DNA from: Symsagittifera roscoffensis
Taxonomy: Eukaryota; Xenacoelomorpha; Acoela; Convolutidae
Reading direction: 5' to 3'
Assembly (NCBI RefSeq): GCF_963678635.1
Contig: NC_087064.1
Span: 15,183,802 to 15,243,801, forward strand
DNA: 60,000 nucleotides
Every line of letters begins with the position of its first letter. Position 1 is the stretch's first letter. The position numbers and the translations under genes were made by a program. Positions 32,735 through 42,642 of this stretch are shown here, in pieces. The notes under the pieces are model-generated. The model saw nothing but the letters and a program-made list of their open reading frames with translations, searched no databases and was not told the origin of the DNA.

Positions 32735-35700
32735 TTACTTTTGAAATTCCACTTTCTTTAAAATTTTAGATTGGGGGATGAATATTTTATAGTTTTTACG
32801 TGGTTGACTTCGGAGTCTTGTTGTTTTTCTATTTTCTGATTTGTCGATTTGTTCTTGGGGTATTATTTGTTCGGTCATTTTTCTATTTTTTATTTGTTTT
32901 GGGGATTCTTTATGGTTTTGTGTATTGTTTTTGGTGGTGGTTGGTTTTGTGTTTTGATTTTCGGTGGGGTTATCATTTTGTTCTGTGTTTTTCAGATGTG
33001 GTTCATTTTGAATGATTTTTAATCCTGTGAAAGAATATAATTGAGTTAATTCGCGGAGTGCGTATTCTTTTGGGTAATAAGGTAATAGGTTGTTTCGATG
33101 TTGAACGATTTCTTTTTTGTTTGAGTCGGTAATTTTATATGTGACATCAGTGGGTTTTGCAATTATTTGGTATGGTCCTTTTCGAAGGGGTTGTAATTTT
33201 TTAGAAATTCCTTTTTGAGTATTAAAATTAGGTATTAAAACAAATGTTCCAATTTTTAAATCGGAGGCTGGTGTAAAACGTGAATTGATTTGTTCATTAA
33301 TGTTTTGTCTTTGTAATAACTTTTTTGTTATTTTTTGATAAATTTCATTGTGTTTTTTATCTCTATTTAGAATCCATTCGGTGTGTGTACCGGAGGCTAG
33401 TTTAAGAATTTGTGGGTGATGAAAATGATCTTCATCGTGTGTATGTAAAGGTAGGTTATAACAAATTGAGTCTTTATTTGGTTGACAATAACCTTGTGCG
33501 TTTTTATGAGAATTCGCTGTAAACATTATTGGTTTGCGTGGCTTTTGGTTAAAAACCATTTCGTATGGTGACATTCCTAAAGTTGTCGTAATTTGTGAAT
33601 TATACGCTAAGGGAAATAATTTTACATCTGCTGACCATTCGGTATATTTTGTATCATTTCCGTTGATGATACATCTAAGATATTCTTGTAATGAACGGTT
33701 CATACCTTCGACTAAGCCGTTTGTCCAAGGTGCATGAGATGTACGTGGTTTGTGTTTAATGTTATATAAATGACATAGTGTGATAATTTCATTATTTATG
33801 AATTCTGTACCGTTGTCTGTAACTAAAATTTCTGGTAGTCCGAATTTTGCTATCCAGTGTTCATAGAGTGTTGTGTAAGCGTAATAAGCGTTACAATGTG
33901 GTACTGGGTTAAGTGCTACATAATGTGTAAATGCGTCAACAATTACCATAATGTAGGAGTTTCCTTCGGATGAGGGTGAAATTGGTCCTTTAGTATCAAA
34001 TGAGATACGATGGTTAAAGTACAAGCTTTGTCCTTTAAAATCTTGTTTTTGTGCTATTTGTTTTTGATTTGGGTAAGGTTTATTTAGTTGACATACTATA
34101 CAATCATTGCATAGTACTTTTATCCAAATTGGTGCATTTGGGAAATAAAAGTTTTGTATAAAATTTGAATATGTTTTTTCTGATCCAGAGTGTCCTTTAA
34201 TATTTTGTGTATGTGAAATATTAAAAGCTATAAGAATCATACTTAAAGGGAGACATGGAACTGTAGATTCATTCAGGTTATACTCTAAAAGGTCTGTATT
34301 TTCGTTAATTGTTGTGTTGTTAAATTTGCGAAAGTATCGGAGGAGTGTTTTGTTTCCTAGAATGGTTGAATCTGCCTTGATAGGTTTAGTTTTATATTTG
34401 TGCCATGATTTCAGTTGTCGAATTACTGGGTCAAGGTTTTGATATTGTTTCAGTGTTGAAATTGTAATTATTTCTGTTGGGGGGAGAAAAATGTTTTCGA
34501 TTTCTAATTTAGATAAGGGTATTGTGTCAAGTGGGTCGTGAAGGTCAAAAACTTGATTTATTGTGTATTTTGAATCATTTGTTTGTGGTCCTGATAAATT
34601 TATTTTATCAGTTAAATCTTCTTTTTCAATTAGTGGAAAATGGTCTTTCTTAGGCGGGTGTTGTTTTGTTCGTTTTTGTTGGGTGTTATTTTTTATCCAT
34701 TGAGAATATGGGATTGGTTTGAAAGTTGATGTTCCAAGTAAATCAACTTCATAATGATTATTTTGACAATCTAAATAAAGTGGGAAATGTTGTAAACTAT
34801 TTATTTGTGATTGTTCAATATCAGTTTTTACTGCATATTTGCATTCCAATCGGGGTGATGTTTCGTTTTCTGCAAGGTAGAATTTTATGTTTTTGGGTAT
34901 TTCAACTGTTGTTTTTCGTGTAAGTAATTCAGGTGGTGTATTTCGACTTAAGGTGTCTGGTAATGCAAGATTTTTTCCTGCAGTCCAAACTATATGTAAG
35001 TTTGGAAATTTCATTAGAATTAGTTGAAATCTGTAAACTCGGTGGTTTGGGTTAGATTTTTGTGTAAAGAGAAAGATGATTGGTTTATGGTCTGTGAATA
35101 GAACTGTTGGATGTTTTGATCCAAGTATCAGAAATTCATATTCTGTCAGTGTATATATTATGGCTGTACATTCTCTCATTAGAGTTGAGAGTCGTAGCTC
35201 TGCTTGAGTGAATAATCGAGAATTTGCTGATATGAGGTTCATTTTATTTGTACCATTATGTGATTGTAATAGTGCTGCACCGATGCCAAAGTTCGAAGCA
35301 TCGCACATTGCATAAAATGGTTGATTTGAATCTGGAATTGTGTTTGAAATTTGTTCAGTTAAAAGTTTCTTTATTTCTTCAAATCGTGTTTGATGTTCTG
35401 TGTTCCATTCAAAATTATTTTGTTGTCTAAGGATGTTATAAAATGGTCGTAGATATAATTGCATTTTATAAACATATTTACTTAAAAAGTTTAACATTCC
35501 AAGAAATTCTTGGATTTTCTTTTTATTTGTTGGTGGTTGAAGTTTTTGAATAGCGTCAATGCGTGATTTCAATGGAGTGATTGTTTTTCTTTCTATATTA
35601 TGTCCTAAGAATTTAACTCTTGTCAAAAAGAAGTGTGATTTATCGGGGGCGGCCTTCAGATTTTTGTTCTGAGTTATTTGGTGATATTTTTCTAAAACAT

Positions 35701-38700
35701 TGAACATCTCGTCTTTTGTTTGTGATTGCATAAAAACATCGTCTAAATAGGTGATTGCGTTTTTCTTGAGTATCAGTGGTCTAAAAATTTTGCTCATAAA
35801 AGCTGAAAATGCTGCTGGTCCTATGGATATTCCATAGAATAAGCGGTTGAATTCATATTGTTGGTTTCCGATAACAAATTGTGTTAAACGTCGTGATTGT
35901 TCATCTAGTGGCATTTGATTGTATGCACTATTCATATCGGCGGTTGTAAAGTATTTGCCGTTTATTTTTGTTAAAATAACTTGTATTGGTTCAATGGGCC
36001 AATTACATTTTGATTCATCTATGAGTGAATTGAGGTATCTAGCGTCGAGAACGATTTTTAATGATTCTCCTTTAGCTAGAATGATAACGGGGTTGATAAA
36101 TGTGTTGCCTTTTGGTTGTTCTTCTTTATTAACTGGTGATATAATGTTGTATTGTTCTAAAATATCGAGTAATCTGTTCACTTTATCATGTAAGTGAATT
36201 GGTACTTTACTTGCTCTCTGTTTTTTGAAAACTGCGTCTGGTTTTAACGGGAGATGTAGTGATGAACTGATTTTTCCAACATCGAATTTTGATGTTGCAT
36301 AGACTGATGAATATTCAATTAGCTGTTTGGCTAACTTTTCGAATTCGTCTTGTGTTATTTGTGAATGTTGGAAATTAAACATTGTTAAAAATTTCTGTTG
36401 GTCCTCTGTGTAGTTACTTATGTTGAATGTAGGTTTGAAATATGGAGTTTTTGTGAAATAATCCGTATTTCTGTTTTCGTTACTTATTATATTATTTATA
36501 GATAATTCTTCATTAAGAATTGTAGATTGGCAAATATCTAGTAATTGGAGTATATTATTTACGCGATAGGCTTTTTCGTGTATTGGTGATATTGTAGCGT
36601 TGGTTTCACAATATCCTAAAAGTCCTAAAGGTAATGTTACTTGGTAAGGTGTGTTGTTATAGACATGTAAGGAAATGATATCGGAATTCGAATTTTTCAA
36701 ATATTTTATGGATGAGATTGTGATTTTGAAAAATTTGTGAATAGGTTTGAATTCAAATTCTGACATATAAAATTTTTGTTTGTTTTGTTCTTTATCATAT
36801 TGGTGAACTTGTTTGATTGAAAAATTATAGATATTTCCTGATAGTGGTTTTAGGTGTTTTCTTTGTTGGTTAAATATCGGGTAGAATTTTGAAAAGAATG
36901 GTGGTTGTTTATTTAATCTTTGAAAAAATGTTAAGGATGTTTCTTTTGTTTTTGTATATTTATCTTTGATTAATATTTTACTATTTAGTATGTTAATTGT
37001 TGGTATATACTTCGAAATAAATGGTATTCCAATGATATTATATTTAATGTCAGTGATATGGAATATTTGTTTAAATGGCTTATTTAAAATTTTGCTTTGT
37101 TCCATTGTTCTGGTGGGGAGGAGAAATAATTGGATTTTTCCGTAGTTTATCAATGTTGATCCTTGTGCTGTTGCTAACTTACTGGAGGTTTCAAGAGGTG
37201 TTAGCTTTGGGTGTAAAGTTTTTATTTCATTCCATGTGGGGATGTTTATTATGTTTGATTCTGCTCCTGAATCAATTAAAAAATCTATTTCAAGGTCTGG
37301 TGGTTGAAATTCTTTATTTCTTGGGCTTTCTAAGAGAAATGGTATTGTCCAAATTTTTTCTTTGGGTTGTTCTTTTTGTATATTTTGATAAATGTGGTTT
37401 GTATTCAAGCATTTTGTTTTGGTATTTTTATTGGTTTGATCTGTAGTGTTAATCTCGTTTGTTTCTTGCGTCGTTGGTGTGGAATTTATGGGTGTAGTGT
37501 AATAATTTTGAAGAAATTCTGATTGATTTTCATATATGTGTGATGAAAAGGGTTGTTCATATATGACAGATTCATAGTCATTTTCGACTTTTATCATATT
37601 GATAGAAAGAGTGTTTTCAGTATCACTTTCTGAATCTGATGATGTACAGTTTATTTGATTGAGTTGTAACGTATCAGTTACTGTGTCATCAATACCTGGA
37701 GGGTCTGATGTTGTTTCTGGGTTAGATTGTACTTGATTGATTTGTCTTTGATGTTTAGGTGTACTACTTCTGTGGCGATTATTAGAATTATTATAGTTAT
37801 TATTATTCCGGTGTGGTGATTGGGAATAATTTCTATAACGATTATTATAACTTGAGTGTCGATTTTGTGAATTATTTCGCGATCTGTTTTGGTAATTATT
37901 GTTTGGTCTGTTATAGTTCGATCTATTATATGAGTTATTCCTTGATTGACTGTTCGGGTAATTCTGGTTTCGGTTGTTTGAATAACTTCTATTTCGATTA
38001 TAGGAGTAGTTTCTATTCCTATTGTATGATGAATTTCGTGATTGGTTGTTTGGATAGTAGTTATTTCTTGATTGGGAATTAGATCTAGAAACAAATCGTT
38101 GTGTATTTGAATTTGATCTGGAGTAGTTATTTCGACTTTTTGGTCTATTGTAGTGATTTTGTGATGAATTGTTCGTGTTTCTTCGTTCTGGTGATCTTCC
38201 TCTATAACTTGAGTTATATGGTGATTGATTTCTTGTATAATTTGTATTGTTCGGGAGTGGTTTTCCTGAACTGTTGTTGCTGTGGACTGTTTTGTTCGGT
38301 AGATTTTGATCTTTTTTCATGTATTGATAGAATGATTTATTTGGTTCTTTATATTTTTGAGGTTTATTTTGATTGTCTTGCTGTTTTTGTCTACATTCGG
38401 AAATACTATGTCCGTATCGTCGGCAATAATTACACCATTTTTTGAAAGATGGTTTGCCTTTAAAGTTCGGGTTCTTTTCGTAAATATTGAGTATTTCAGT
38501 GATTTTTTCAACGAGGTCTGTCTCTGATTCCTGTATATTATTAATATTAGTGGGAGTCGTTTCAATTTTATTAACGTATTGTAATTTCAGATTTTCCGTT
38601 TCTTCTAGTTTCATCGTGATTTCTGCTTGTTCTAATTTGTCTACTAGTTTTCGAAAATCTAAATCGGGTTCTCGAATTGAAGAAGGATGGGATGCTCTCT

Positions 38701-40864
38701 TTTTTATTGCTATTTTCCTTAATTGTGGTGTTAAGGTCATCATTAAGATTTCTGTCATCTTTGTGTTTTTATAGTCATGTGTATTTAATGAATATGCTTT
38801 TCGAACTAGTGTTTCGATTCGTACTGCTATTTGCTTGATGGTTTCGTTTGGTAATCTGCGAATTTCATTACATAAAACCCTTTGTTGTTGTTTGTTTCTT
38901 TCGGAGTCAAACATTTTTGAAAATTCTTGTGTAAACCTTTTCCAGTTTGATTTTATTTCTAGAGGTAGTACTGAAAACCATTTTTGGGCTGCGCCATCTA
39001 AGGTTGTTTGTATTAACGCTGTGCGTCGATGTATCCAATTTTGATGTAGTGGCGTATTAATTGGTTCAGGTCCAATATTTAAAATCAAGTTTGCTGTTAC
39101 TGCATTTAAATAATCTTCTACAGAGTATTCAGGGTCTGTTCCTGTGAAAACCATTAAAGGTTTGTTTGATGTTATTGATGATCCACCCATAAGGTATGGA
39201 TTCATTGTCATTTGTAATGATTCTGCTGCATTTGGCATTTGAGAAAAATTTGAAAGTTGGTTTCTTGTTATTTCATGTTGTTGGAGATAATATGGGAGTG
39301 GTATTTCATTTTGCATTTGTGATGCTTGATACGAGTGTGCAGTCATTGGATTTTGTTGTTGAATTGGTTGAAAAGATTGTGTATTAATTAGATTTTGTTG
39401 TTGAATTGGTTGTTGATGTTGTGCATCTATTGGTTGTGGAGAAAAATTTCTATGATTTGTACGTGTTCTCTGTATTCCTTGTCTACGATATTCTTGAGTA
39501 TTTGGTGCAAATATATCTGGTTGTAAGAAATCATCATCTGAGGATAAATAATCCATTTGATAAGATGTCTGTTTTTTATTTTTATTTTGTTGAAAAAATG
39601 GGTAATTTTCACTGTGATCCTGTGGAGGATTTGTTTGGAAATTTATTGAATTAGGTTGGGTCATTGGGTTATCCCAATTTCGAGATCTTGTATATTGGTT
39701 AAAATTTCTTTGTGGTTGATTATATGTTTTTGATGGATGTGTATAATTATAATTATGGTCTGCAAAGTTGTTTCTAGTGAATGTTTTGTGTGTTTTTGAT
39801 GGTATTGTCATGGGTCTGTATGTTTGGTAATCCATATGTGAATATTTAGGGGCAACCGAAGGTTTAACGGTTGATTGTAAGGTTACCTGTGTTTGTGAAG
39901 GATTTGTATTTCTTGGTGTTGTTAAATTTGGGCGTATTGGTGAAATACTTTGTTGTGTAGTTGTTGTGTGTACAATTTCTTCATTTATGAAGTGTGATGG
40001 TGTCTGGATATCTTGTTGAGTAAGATTCCTAGTTCCATTGAGGTTTTCATTGTGTATAACTGTAGAGTTTAAACTATTATTTTGTGTATCGGGTAAAAAT
40101 GTATTATAGTTTAATGGTGTCGCATCAATGGTTAATGGTATTACTTTTACATAATCTCTTATGTAAGATATCGTACTTATTGCTTGACTTGAGATTGTTT
40201 GTGGGAAGCTTATAAATGCGGGATGAGACCATTCGGGGTCCCAAACATAATCTGATTGTTCTGTGATAGCGGTATCATCGTTCGAGTTTTGGGGTCTAAA
40301 ATTTTTTCTTGCTTGTGCAATTAAATCAATATTGTGTGTGAAATAATCTATTATGAACCATGCCAAAATTTTTTGTAGATCGTGTTTTGTATGTTGTGAA
40401 ACGTCGTCTTTCGTGAAATTTTCTTTAATGATGTTTAAATAACTAGAGAGTAGTGTGATTTCATGTCGTACTCTTAAATGTTTAGATGTTTCTGTCGGTG
40501 AGACATTTGTTATTGGGATTTCGTTTTCTAATATCGAAATATAACTATATATTATTGCGAAAACTTCATTGGTGAATATGGAGTTTGCTCTTTGTGAGTT
40601 ATGATATTGGATGCTTTTTATATATTCTGAAAAAACTTTTGAAAATTCTAAATCAAGATCGTCTGTTTGAATTGTATATTTTCTATTATTATGGTTTGGT
40701 GAGGTGAATTCTATGGAGTAGATTCCATACTGTTGTGTTATGTTGCATATATCTTTTAAGTAGTGGTCTATGATTTGTCTTTTGATTTTTACATCTGGGA
40801 ACTCAATTTCTGGGAACTGGGAAATAAATTTAATAGTAAATTTTTGCAAAATATATGCTGTCCT
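32735..40864 (-). CDS. gag-pol: Gag-Pol polyprotein, ~2.7 kcodons, no ATG start
   Basis: One uninterrupted frame, entered after TAG 40867-40865, has no in-frame ATG for roughly the first 340 codons. Approximate codon positions from 40849: long N-terminal region; capsid-like retrotransposon Gag at 560-720; a CX2CX4HX4C zinc knuckle (CNYCRRYGHSISEC) at about 805-818; an Arg/Asn/Ser/Tyr-rich repeat region at 880-1010; aspartic protease with DSGA at about 1188; RT at 1570-1830 with catalytic YLDD at about 1699; RNase H at 1845-1965; integrase with an HHCC zinc site at 2210-2255 and a DD35E core (D about 2283, D about 2345, E about 2380); and a GPY/F module near 2558, followed by HRNNLLPYYPKE. All catalytic motifs look intact. 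Single-frame Gag-Pol is known in some Ty3/gypsy elements, but the missing start is not usual. Entry is explained by -1 frameshifting from the 52-aa ORF or by splicing. Confidence 0.95.
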   Translation of the reverse strand, partial: RTAYILQKFTIKFISQFPEIEFPDVKIKRQIIDHYLKDICNITQQYGIYSIEFTSPNHNNRKYTIQTDDLDLEFSKVFSEYIKSIQYHNSQRANSIFTNEVFAIIYSYISILENEIPITNVSPTETSKHLRVRHEITLLSSYLNIIKENFTKDDVSQHTKHDLQKILAWFIIDYFTHNIDLIAQARKNFRPQNSNDDTAITEQSDYVWDPEWSHPAFISFPQTISSQAISTISYIRDYVKVIPLTIDATPLNYNTFLPDTQNNSLNSTVIHNENLNGTRNLTQQDIQTPSHFINEEIVHTTTTQQSISPIRPNLTTPRNTNPSQTQVTLQSTVKPSVAPKYSHMDYQTYRPMTIPSKTHKTFTRNNFADHNYNYTHPSKTYNQPQRNFNQYTRSRNWDNPMTQPNSINFQTNPPQDHSENYPFFQQNKNKKQTSYQMDYLSSDDDFLQPDIFAPNTQEYRRQGIQRTRTNHRNFSPQPIDAQHQQPIQQQNLINTQSFQPIQQQNPMTAHSYQASQMQNEIPLPYYLQQHEITRNQLSNFSQMPNAAESLQMTMNPYLMGGSSITSNKPLMVFTGTDPEYSVEDYLNAVTANLILNIGPEPINTPLHQNWIHRRTALIQTTLDGAAQKWFSVLPLEIKSNWKRFTQEFSKMFDSERNKQQQRVLCNEIRRLPNETIKQIAVRIETLVRKAYSLNTHDYKNTKMTEILMMTLTPQLRKIAIKKRASHPSSIREPDLDFRKLVDKLEQAEITMKLEETENLKLQYVNKIETTPTNINNIQESETDLVEKITEILNIYEKNPNFKGKPSFKKWCNYCRRYGHSISECRQKQQDNQNKPQKYKEPNKSFYQYMKKDQNLPNKTVHSNNSSGKPLPNNTNYTRNQSPYNSSYRGRSPERRNTNNSSQNHYNRPKSRNNYSRSNSNTQRFVSRSNSQSRNNYYPNNQSRNSSYNRNRNYSYNRNRSYSNNRNQNYPNSQSRNNSYNRSNYNRPNNNYQNRSRNNSQNRHSSYNNRYRNYSQSPHRNNNNYNNSNNRHRSSTPKHQRQINQVQSNPETTSDPPGIDDTVTDTLQLNQINCTSSDSESDTENTLSINMIKVENDYESVIYEQPFSSHIYENQSEFLQNYYTTPINSTPTTQETNEINTTDQTNKNTKTKCLNTNHIYQNIQKEQPKEKIWTIPFLLESPRNKEFQPPDLEIDFLIDSGAESNIINIPTWNEIKTLHPKLTPLETSSKLATAQGSTLINYGKIQLFLLPTRTMEQSKILNKPFKQIFHITDIKYNIIGIPFISKYIPTINILNSKILIKDKYTKTKETSLTFFQRLNKQPPFFSKFYPIFNQQRKHLKPLSGNIYNFSIKQVHQYDKEQNKQKFYMSEFEFKPIHKFFKITISSIKYLKNSNSDIISLHVYNNTPYQVTLPLGLLGYCETNATISPIHEKAYRVNNILQLLDICQSTILNEELSINNIISNENRNTDYFTKTPYFKPTFNISNYTEDQQKFLTMFNFQHSQITQDEFEKLAKQLIEYSSVYATSKFDVGKISSSLHLPLKPDAVFKKQRASKVPIHLHDKVNRLLDILEQYNIISPVNKEEQPKGNTFINPVIILAKGESLKIVLDARYLNSLIDESKCNWPIEPIQVILTKINGKYFTTADMNSAYNQMPLDEQSRRLTQFVIGNQQYEFNRLFYGISIGPAAFSAFMSKIFRPLILKKNAITYLDDVFMQSQTKDEMFNVLEKYHQITQNKNLKAAPDKSHFFLTRVKFLGHNIERKTITPLKSRIDAIQKLQPPTNKKKIQEFLGMLNFLSKYVYKMQLYLRPFYNILRQQNNFEWNTEHQTRFEEIKKLLTEQISNTIPDSNQPFYAMCDASNFGIGAALLQSHNGTNKMNLISANSRLFTQAELRLSTLMRECTAIIYTLTEYEFLILGSKHPTVLFTDHKPIIFLFTQKSNPNHRVYRFQLILMKFPNLHIVWTAGKNLALPDTLSRNTPPELLTRKTTVEIPKNIKFYLAENETSPRLECKYAVKTDIEQSQINSLQHFPLYLDCQNNHYEVDLLGTSTFKPIPYSQWIKNNTQQKRTKQHPPKKDHFPLIEKEDLTDKINLSGPQTNDSKYTINQVFDLHDPLDTIPLSKLEIENIFLPPTEIITISTLKQYQNLDPVIRQLKSWHKYKTKPIKADSTILGNKTLLRYFRKFNNTTINENTDLLEYNLNESTVPCLPLSMILIAFNISHTQNIKGHSGSEKTYSNFIQNFYFPNAPIWIKVLCNDCIVCQLNKPYPNQKQIAQKQDFKGQSLYFNHRISFDTKGPISPSSEGNSYIMVIVDAFTHYVALNPVPHCNAYYAYTTLYEHWIAKFGLPEILVTDNGTEFINNEIITLCHLYNIKHKPRTSHAPWTNGLVEGMNRSLQEYLRCIINGNDTKYTEWSADVKLFPLAYNSQITTTLGMSPYEMVFNQKPRKPIMFTANSHKNAQGYCQPNKDSICYNLPLHTHDEDHFHHPQILKLASGTHTEWILNRDKKHNEIYQKITKKLLQRQNINEQINSRFTPASDLKIGTFVLIPNFNTQKGISKKLQPLRKGPYQIIAKPTDVTYKITDSNKKEIVQHRNNLLPYYPKEYALRELTQLYSFTGLKIIQNEPHLKNTEQNDNPTENQNTKPTTTKNNTQNHKESPKQIKNRKMTEQIIPQEQIDKSENRKTTRLRSQPRKNYKIFIPQSKILKKVEFQK

Positions 40865-40947
40865 CTATCAGTGGTTGCATCTACTATAAAAGGAAAGATT
40901 TCATCATCATCTGGACTTTCTTCACCTGGAGTGTGCGTTGAGCTCAT
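40789..40947 (-). CDS. 52-aa ATG ORF overlapping Gag-Pol in the 0 frame
   Basis: It starts at ATG 40947 (MSSTHTPGEESPDDDEIF) and ends at TAA 40791-40789. It is the only ATG-initiated frame overlapping the 5' end of Gag-Pol, and the overlap (40864-40789) contains two A AAT TTA heptamers in its frame. Together these suggest it is the true N-terminus of Gag-Pol. It also overlaps the last eight codons of the 155-aa ORF. Confidence 0.65.
   Translation of the reverse strand: MSSTHTPGEESPDDDEIFPFIVDATTDRGQHIFCKNLLLNLFPSSQKLSSQM
40825..40843 (-). promoter_or_regulatory. Tandem -1 frameshift heptamers A AAT TTA
   Basis: In sense, A AAT TTA occurs at 40843-40837 and again at 40831-40825, both in register with the ATG-47 frame (codons AAA AAT TTA CTA TTA AAT TTA). 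The form X XXY YYZ fits the simultaneous-slippage rule, and AAAUUUA is the heptamer used by Rous sarcoma virus. A -1 slip at either site enters the Gag-Pol frame. I have not tested for a downstream pseudoknot. Confidence 0.6.
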
Positions 40948-41389
40948 TTTTTCGTTCGATGACTGTTAATATGTAATTATTAATGTGTCGAATTGGTTGA
41001 TTCCAATTGTATAAATGTACTGGTTTGTGTTTATACTGCTTTTTTATTCTTCTTTTTCCTCTTTTTGATGAATTTGAAGTTGTTTCTGAGTCAGAAAAAT
41101 ATAATTGATCGTGAAGTGGGTAATTTTTATCTATTGATTCTTTTAGTTTGTAAAGTTCGTCTAAACTGTTGGTTTCTGATTCTGAAAATGCGTTTCGATT
41201 TTTTGAAAATCTTTTTCGTGTTATTTGTCTTTGTTTCGTTATTATTTTTCTTTTTAGTGTTTGTCGTTTTGTTCGAATGTATCCAACTGTTTGTGTATGA
41301 GGTGTGATTACAAGGTCGTATTTTTTGTTATCTATTTCACAATTGTGTAAAACGATTGTTTGTTTATTTCCTAGGTTTTTAAATGACAT
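40922..41389 (-). CDS. Element ORF, 155 aa, very basic
   Basis: It has a true ATG at 41389. It has an N-terminal ordered part, a Lys/Arg-rich centre (about residues 35-65: TKRQTLKRKI and RKRFSKNR), an acidic/Ser patch, then another basic patch (KRGKRRIKKQYKHK). Such basic clusters are typical of nuclear/nucleolar targeting or RNA binding; the function is otherwise unknown. It lies in the same register as Gag-Pol but is separated from it by several stops. The end of the ORF holds CCAG|GTGAAG, a good splice-donor match. Confidence 0.65.
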   Translation of the reverse strand: MSFKNLGNKQTIVLHNCEIDNKKYDLVITPHTQTVGYIRTKRQTLKRKIITKQRQITRKRFSKNRNAFSESETNSLDELYKLKESIDKNYPLHDQLYFSDSETTSNSSKRGKRRIKKQYKHKPVHLYNWNQPIRHINNYILTVIERKNELNAHSR

Positions 41390-41905
41390 AAGGTTTAGGA
41401 TGACGGATGCAAAAGGTTGTTAAATGATTTCTATTTTCTTAAACTGTTAGTTCTTACGATTTTTTGGTTAGCTTAACCTGGGTCTATTTGTTCAGGGTTG
41501 GAGAGAAAAGTATATCGATTCCGAAGAATGATTTTTTACTTTCTCGTGGCTAGTATAAGTTAAGGTGTTAACTTACTTAATCTTACTTAGGGGTAGTGAT
41601 TGTGTTCAAGGGTTGGAGAATAGTAAATCGATCCACAAGGTTCAGGTATAATTAGAACGCGAGTAGTTCGTTAGATACTATTTTACACTTACTAAGTCTA
41701 AGATTTATCCTGGGTCTGGTAAGAGGGGGGTCAAGTGAAGGATGAATAACCGAAGTTCTTCACTGTTTATCCTAATTTGAATGATTAGTTTTGTTTAAAA
41801 ATTTCTATTAGTCTTAGGTCTTTAGAAAGGGTTGGGTAGTGAATCGACGTTTGAGGTCGTTAGACACTAATTAAGTGGGTGGGGGAGAACAAAGTTGTTC
41901 TGTTT

Positions 41906-41990
41906 GATCCAAGGATAAGCCTTGATGATCAAATTTGAAATTTAATTAAGTAGAAAATGATTTAAGATCCAAGGATAAGCCTTGATGATC
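41906..41990 (-). repeat. Two 25-nt stem-loops repeated in the leader
   Basis: Identical 25-nt sequences lie at 41906-41930 and 41966-41990, 60 nt apart. Each contains CAAGG...CCTTG arms around a 5-nt loop. Around 41470-41900 there are also three looser repeats about GTTCA(A)GGGTTGGAGA. In an LTR element leader, such paired hairpins are candidates for RNA packaging or dimerisation signals. The rest of 41390-42321 has no ORF. Confidence 0.6.
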
Positions 41991-42321
41991 TGGTTTTAAA
42001 ATTAAGTGAATTTAAGTTTTAATAAAATTTTAAATGTGTGTAAAGGAAAGATTTAGTGTTTTGATGATATTAGTGGGTTTATGATTGCTGTTATGTTTTA
42101 GATGATGGAGCTGGAACAACAGGATGATTTATGATTACTAACCATTTATTGTCATGCTACTAATTTTTATTTTTTATTTTTCAATAAATTTTTTTCAAAC
42201 ATATTTTGTATATTACTGCAGAGTTTTAGGAAAACGATCTTAGATCTTTTTATCAATCGTTATTGTATATTATTAATTTTGTTTAGCGCCTGAAATGATT
42301 TTGAAGGTTAACTTCAAGGTT

Positions 42322-42555
42322 TTATGTTTGCAAATGAAAATCTAAATTCATTGCCAGTAGTATTCTAAATATAAAAGTTTGTTCTGGTTTTTGCCTAACT
42401 ATCATATAGCTATATGGCAAGTTTCTACTTTGTCGTATGTCGTCTCTGGTTCGAGGTCTTCTTCCAATTCCGGGTAGTTCTGTTATGGTTCGGAATATTG
42501 GCTCTGATCTATTGAGTCGTAGAGACATTTCGATTAAATTATTGTCGTATAACAT
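42322..42555 (-). CDS. Leader ORF, 77 aa
   Basis: A true ATG (42555) lies about 85 nt after the primer-binding site and is the first sense ORF of the element. It begins MLYDNNLIEMSLRLNRSEP. A diverged relative at 46605-46769 on the plus strand begins with a clearly related protein, and their differences include several third-position changes. The first about 30 residues therefore appear conserved and coding. It may be a leader peptide or an ATG-donating first exon for the ATG-less downstream frames. The family is unknown. Confidence 0.6.
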   Translation of the reverse strand: MLYDNNLIEMSLRLNRSEPIFRTITELPGIGRRPRTRDDIRQSRNLPYSYMIVRQKPEQTFIFRILLAMNLDFHLQT

Positions 42556-42622
42556 TTTGTAAATGTTTTTGTCTAATTTCTAATCTATTTTGGTTAATTC
42601 TAAGCTATTAAGGTCTTGTTCG

Positions 42623-42640
42623 AGACTTATGGTCGCACCA
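42623..42640 (-). promoter_or_regulatory. Primer-binding site
   Basis: Sense TGGTGCGACCATAAGTCT begins 2 nt after the LTR's terminal CA. It starts with TGG, complementary to a tRNA CCA end, and continues into CTCGAAC, like a T-loop complement. The older relative has the same site (46514 onward) with one change in the first 18 nt. I could not name the tRNA. Confidence 0.8.
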
Positions 42641-42642
42641 GA

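Noticed and set aside
37678-38094. Antisense and alternate-frame ORFs over the Arg/Asn/Tyr-rich Gag region
   Set aside because: They are shadows of a low-complexity coding repeat in Gag-Pol; no independent evidence.
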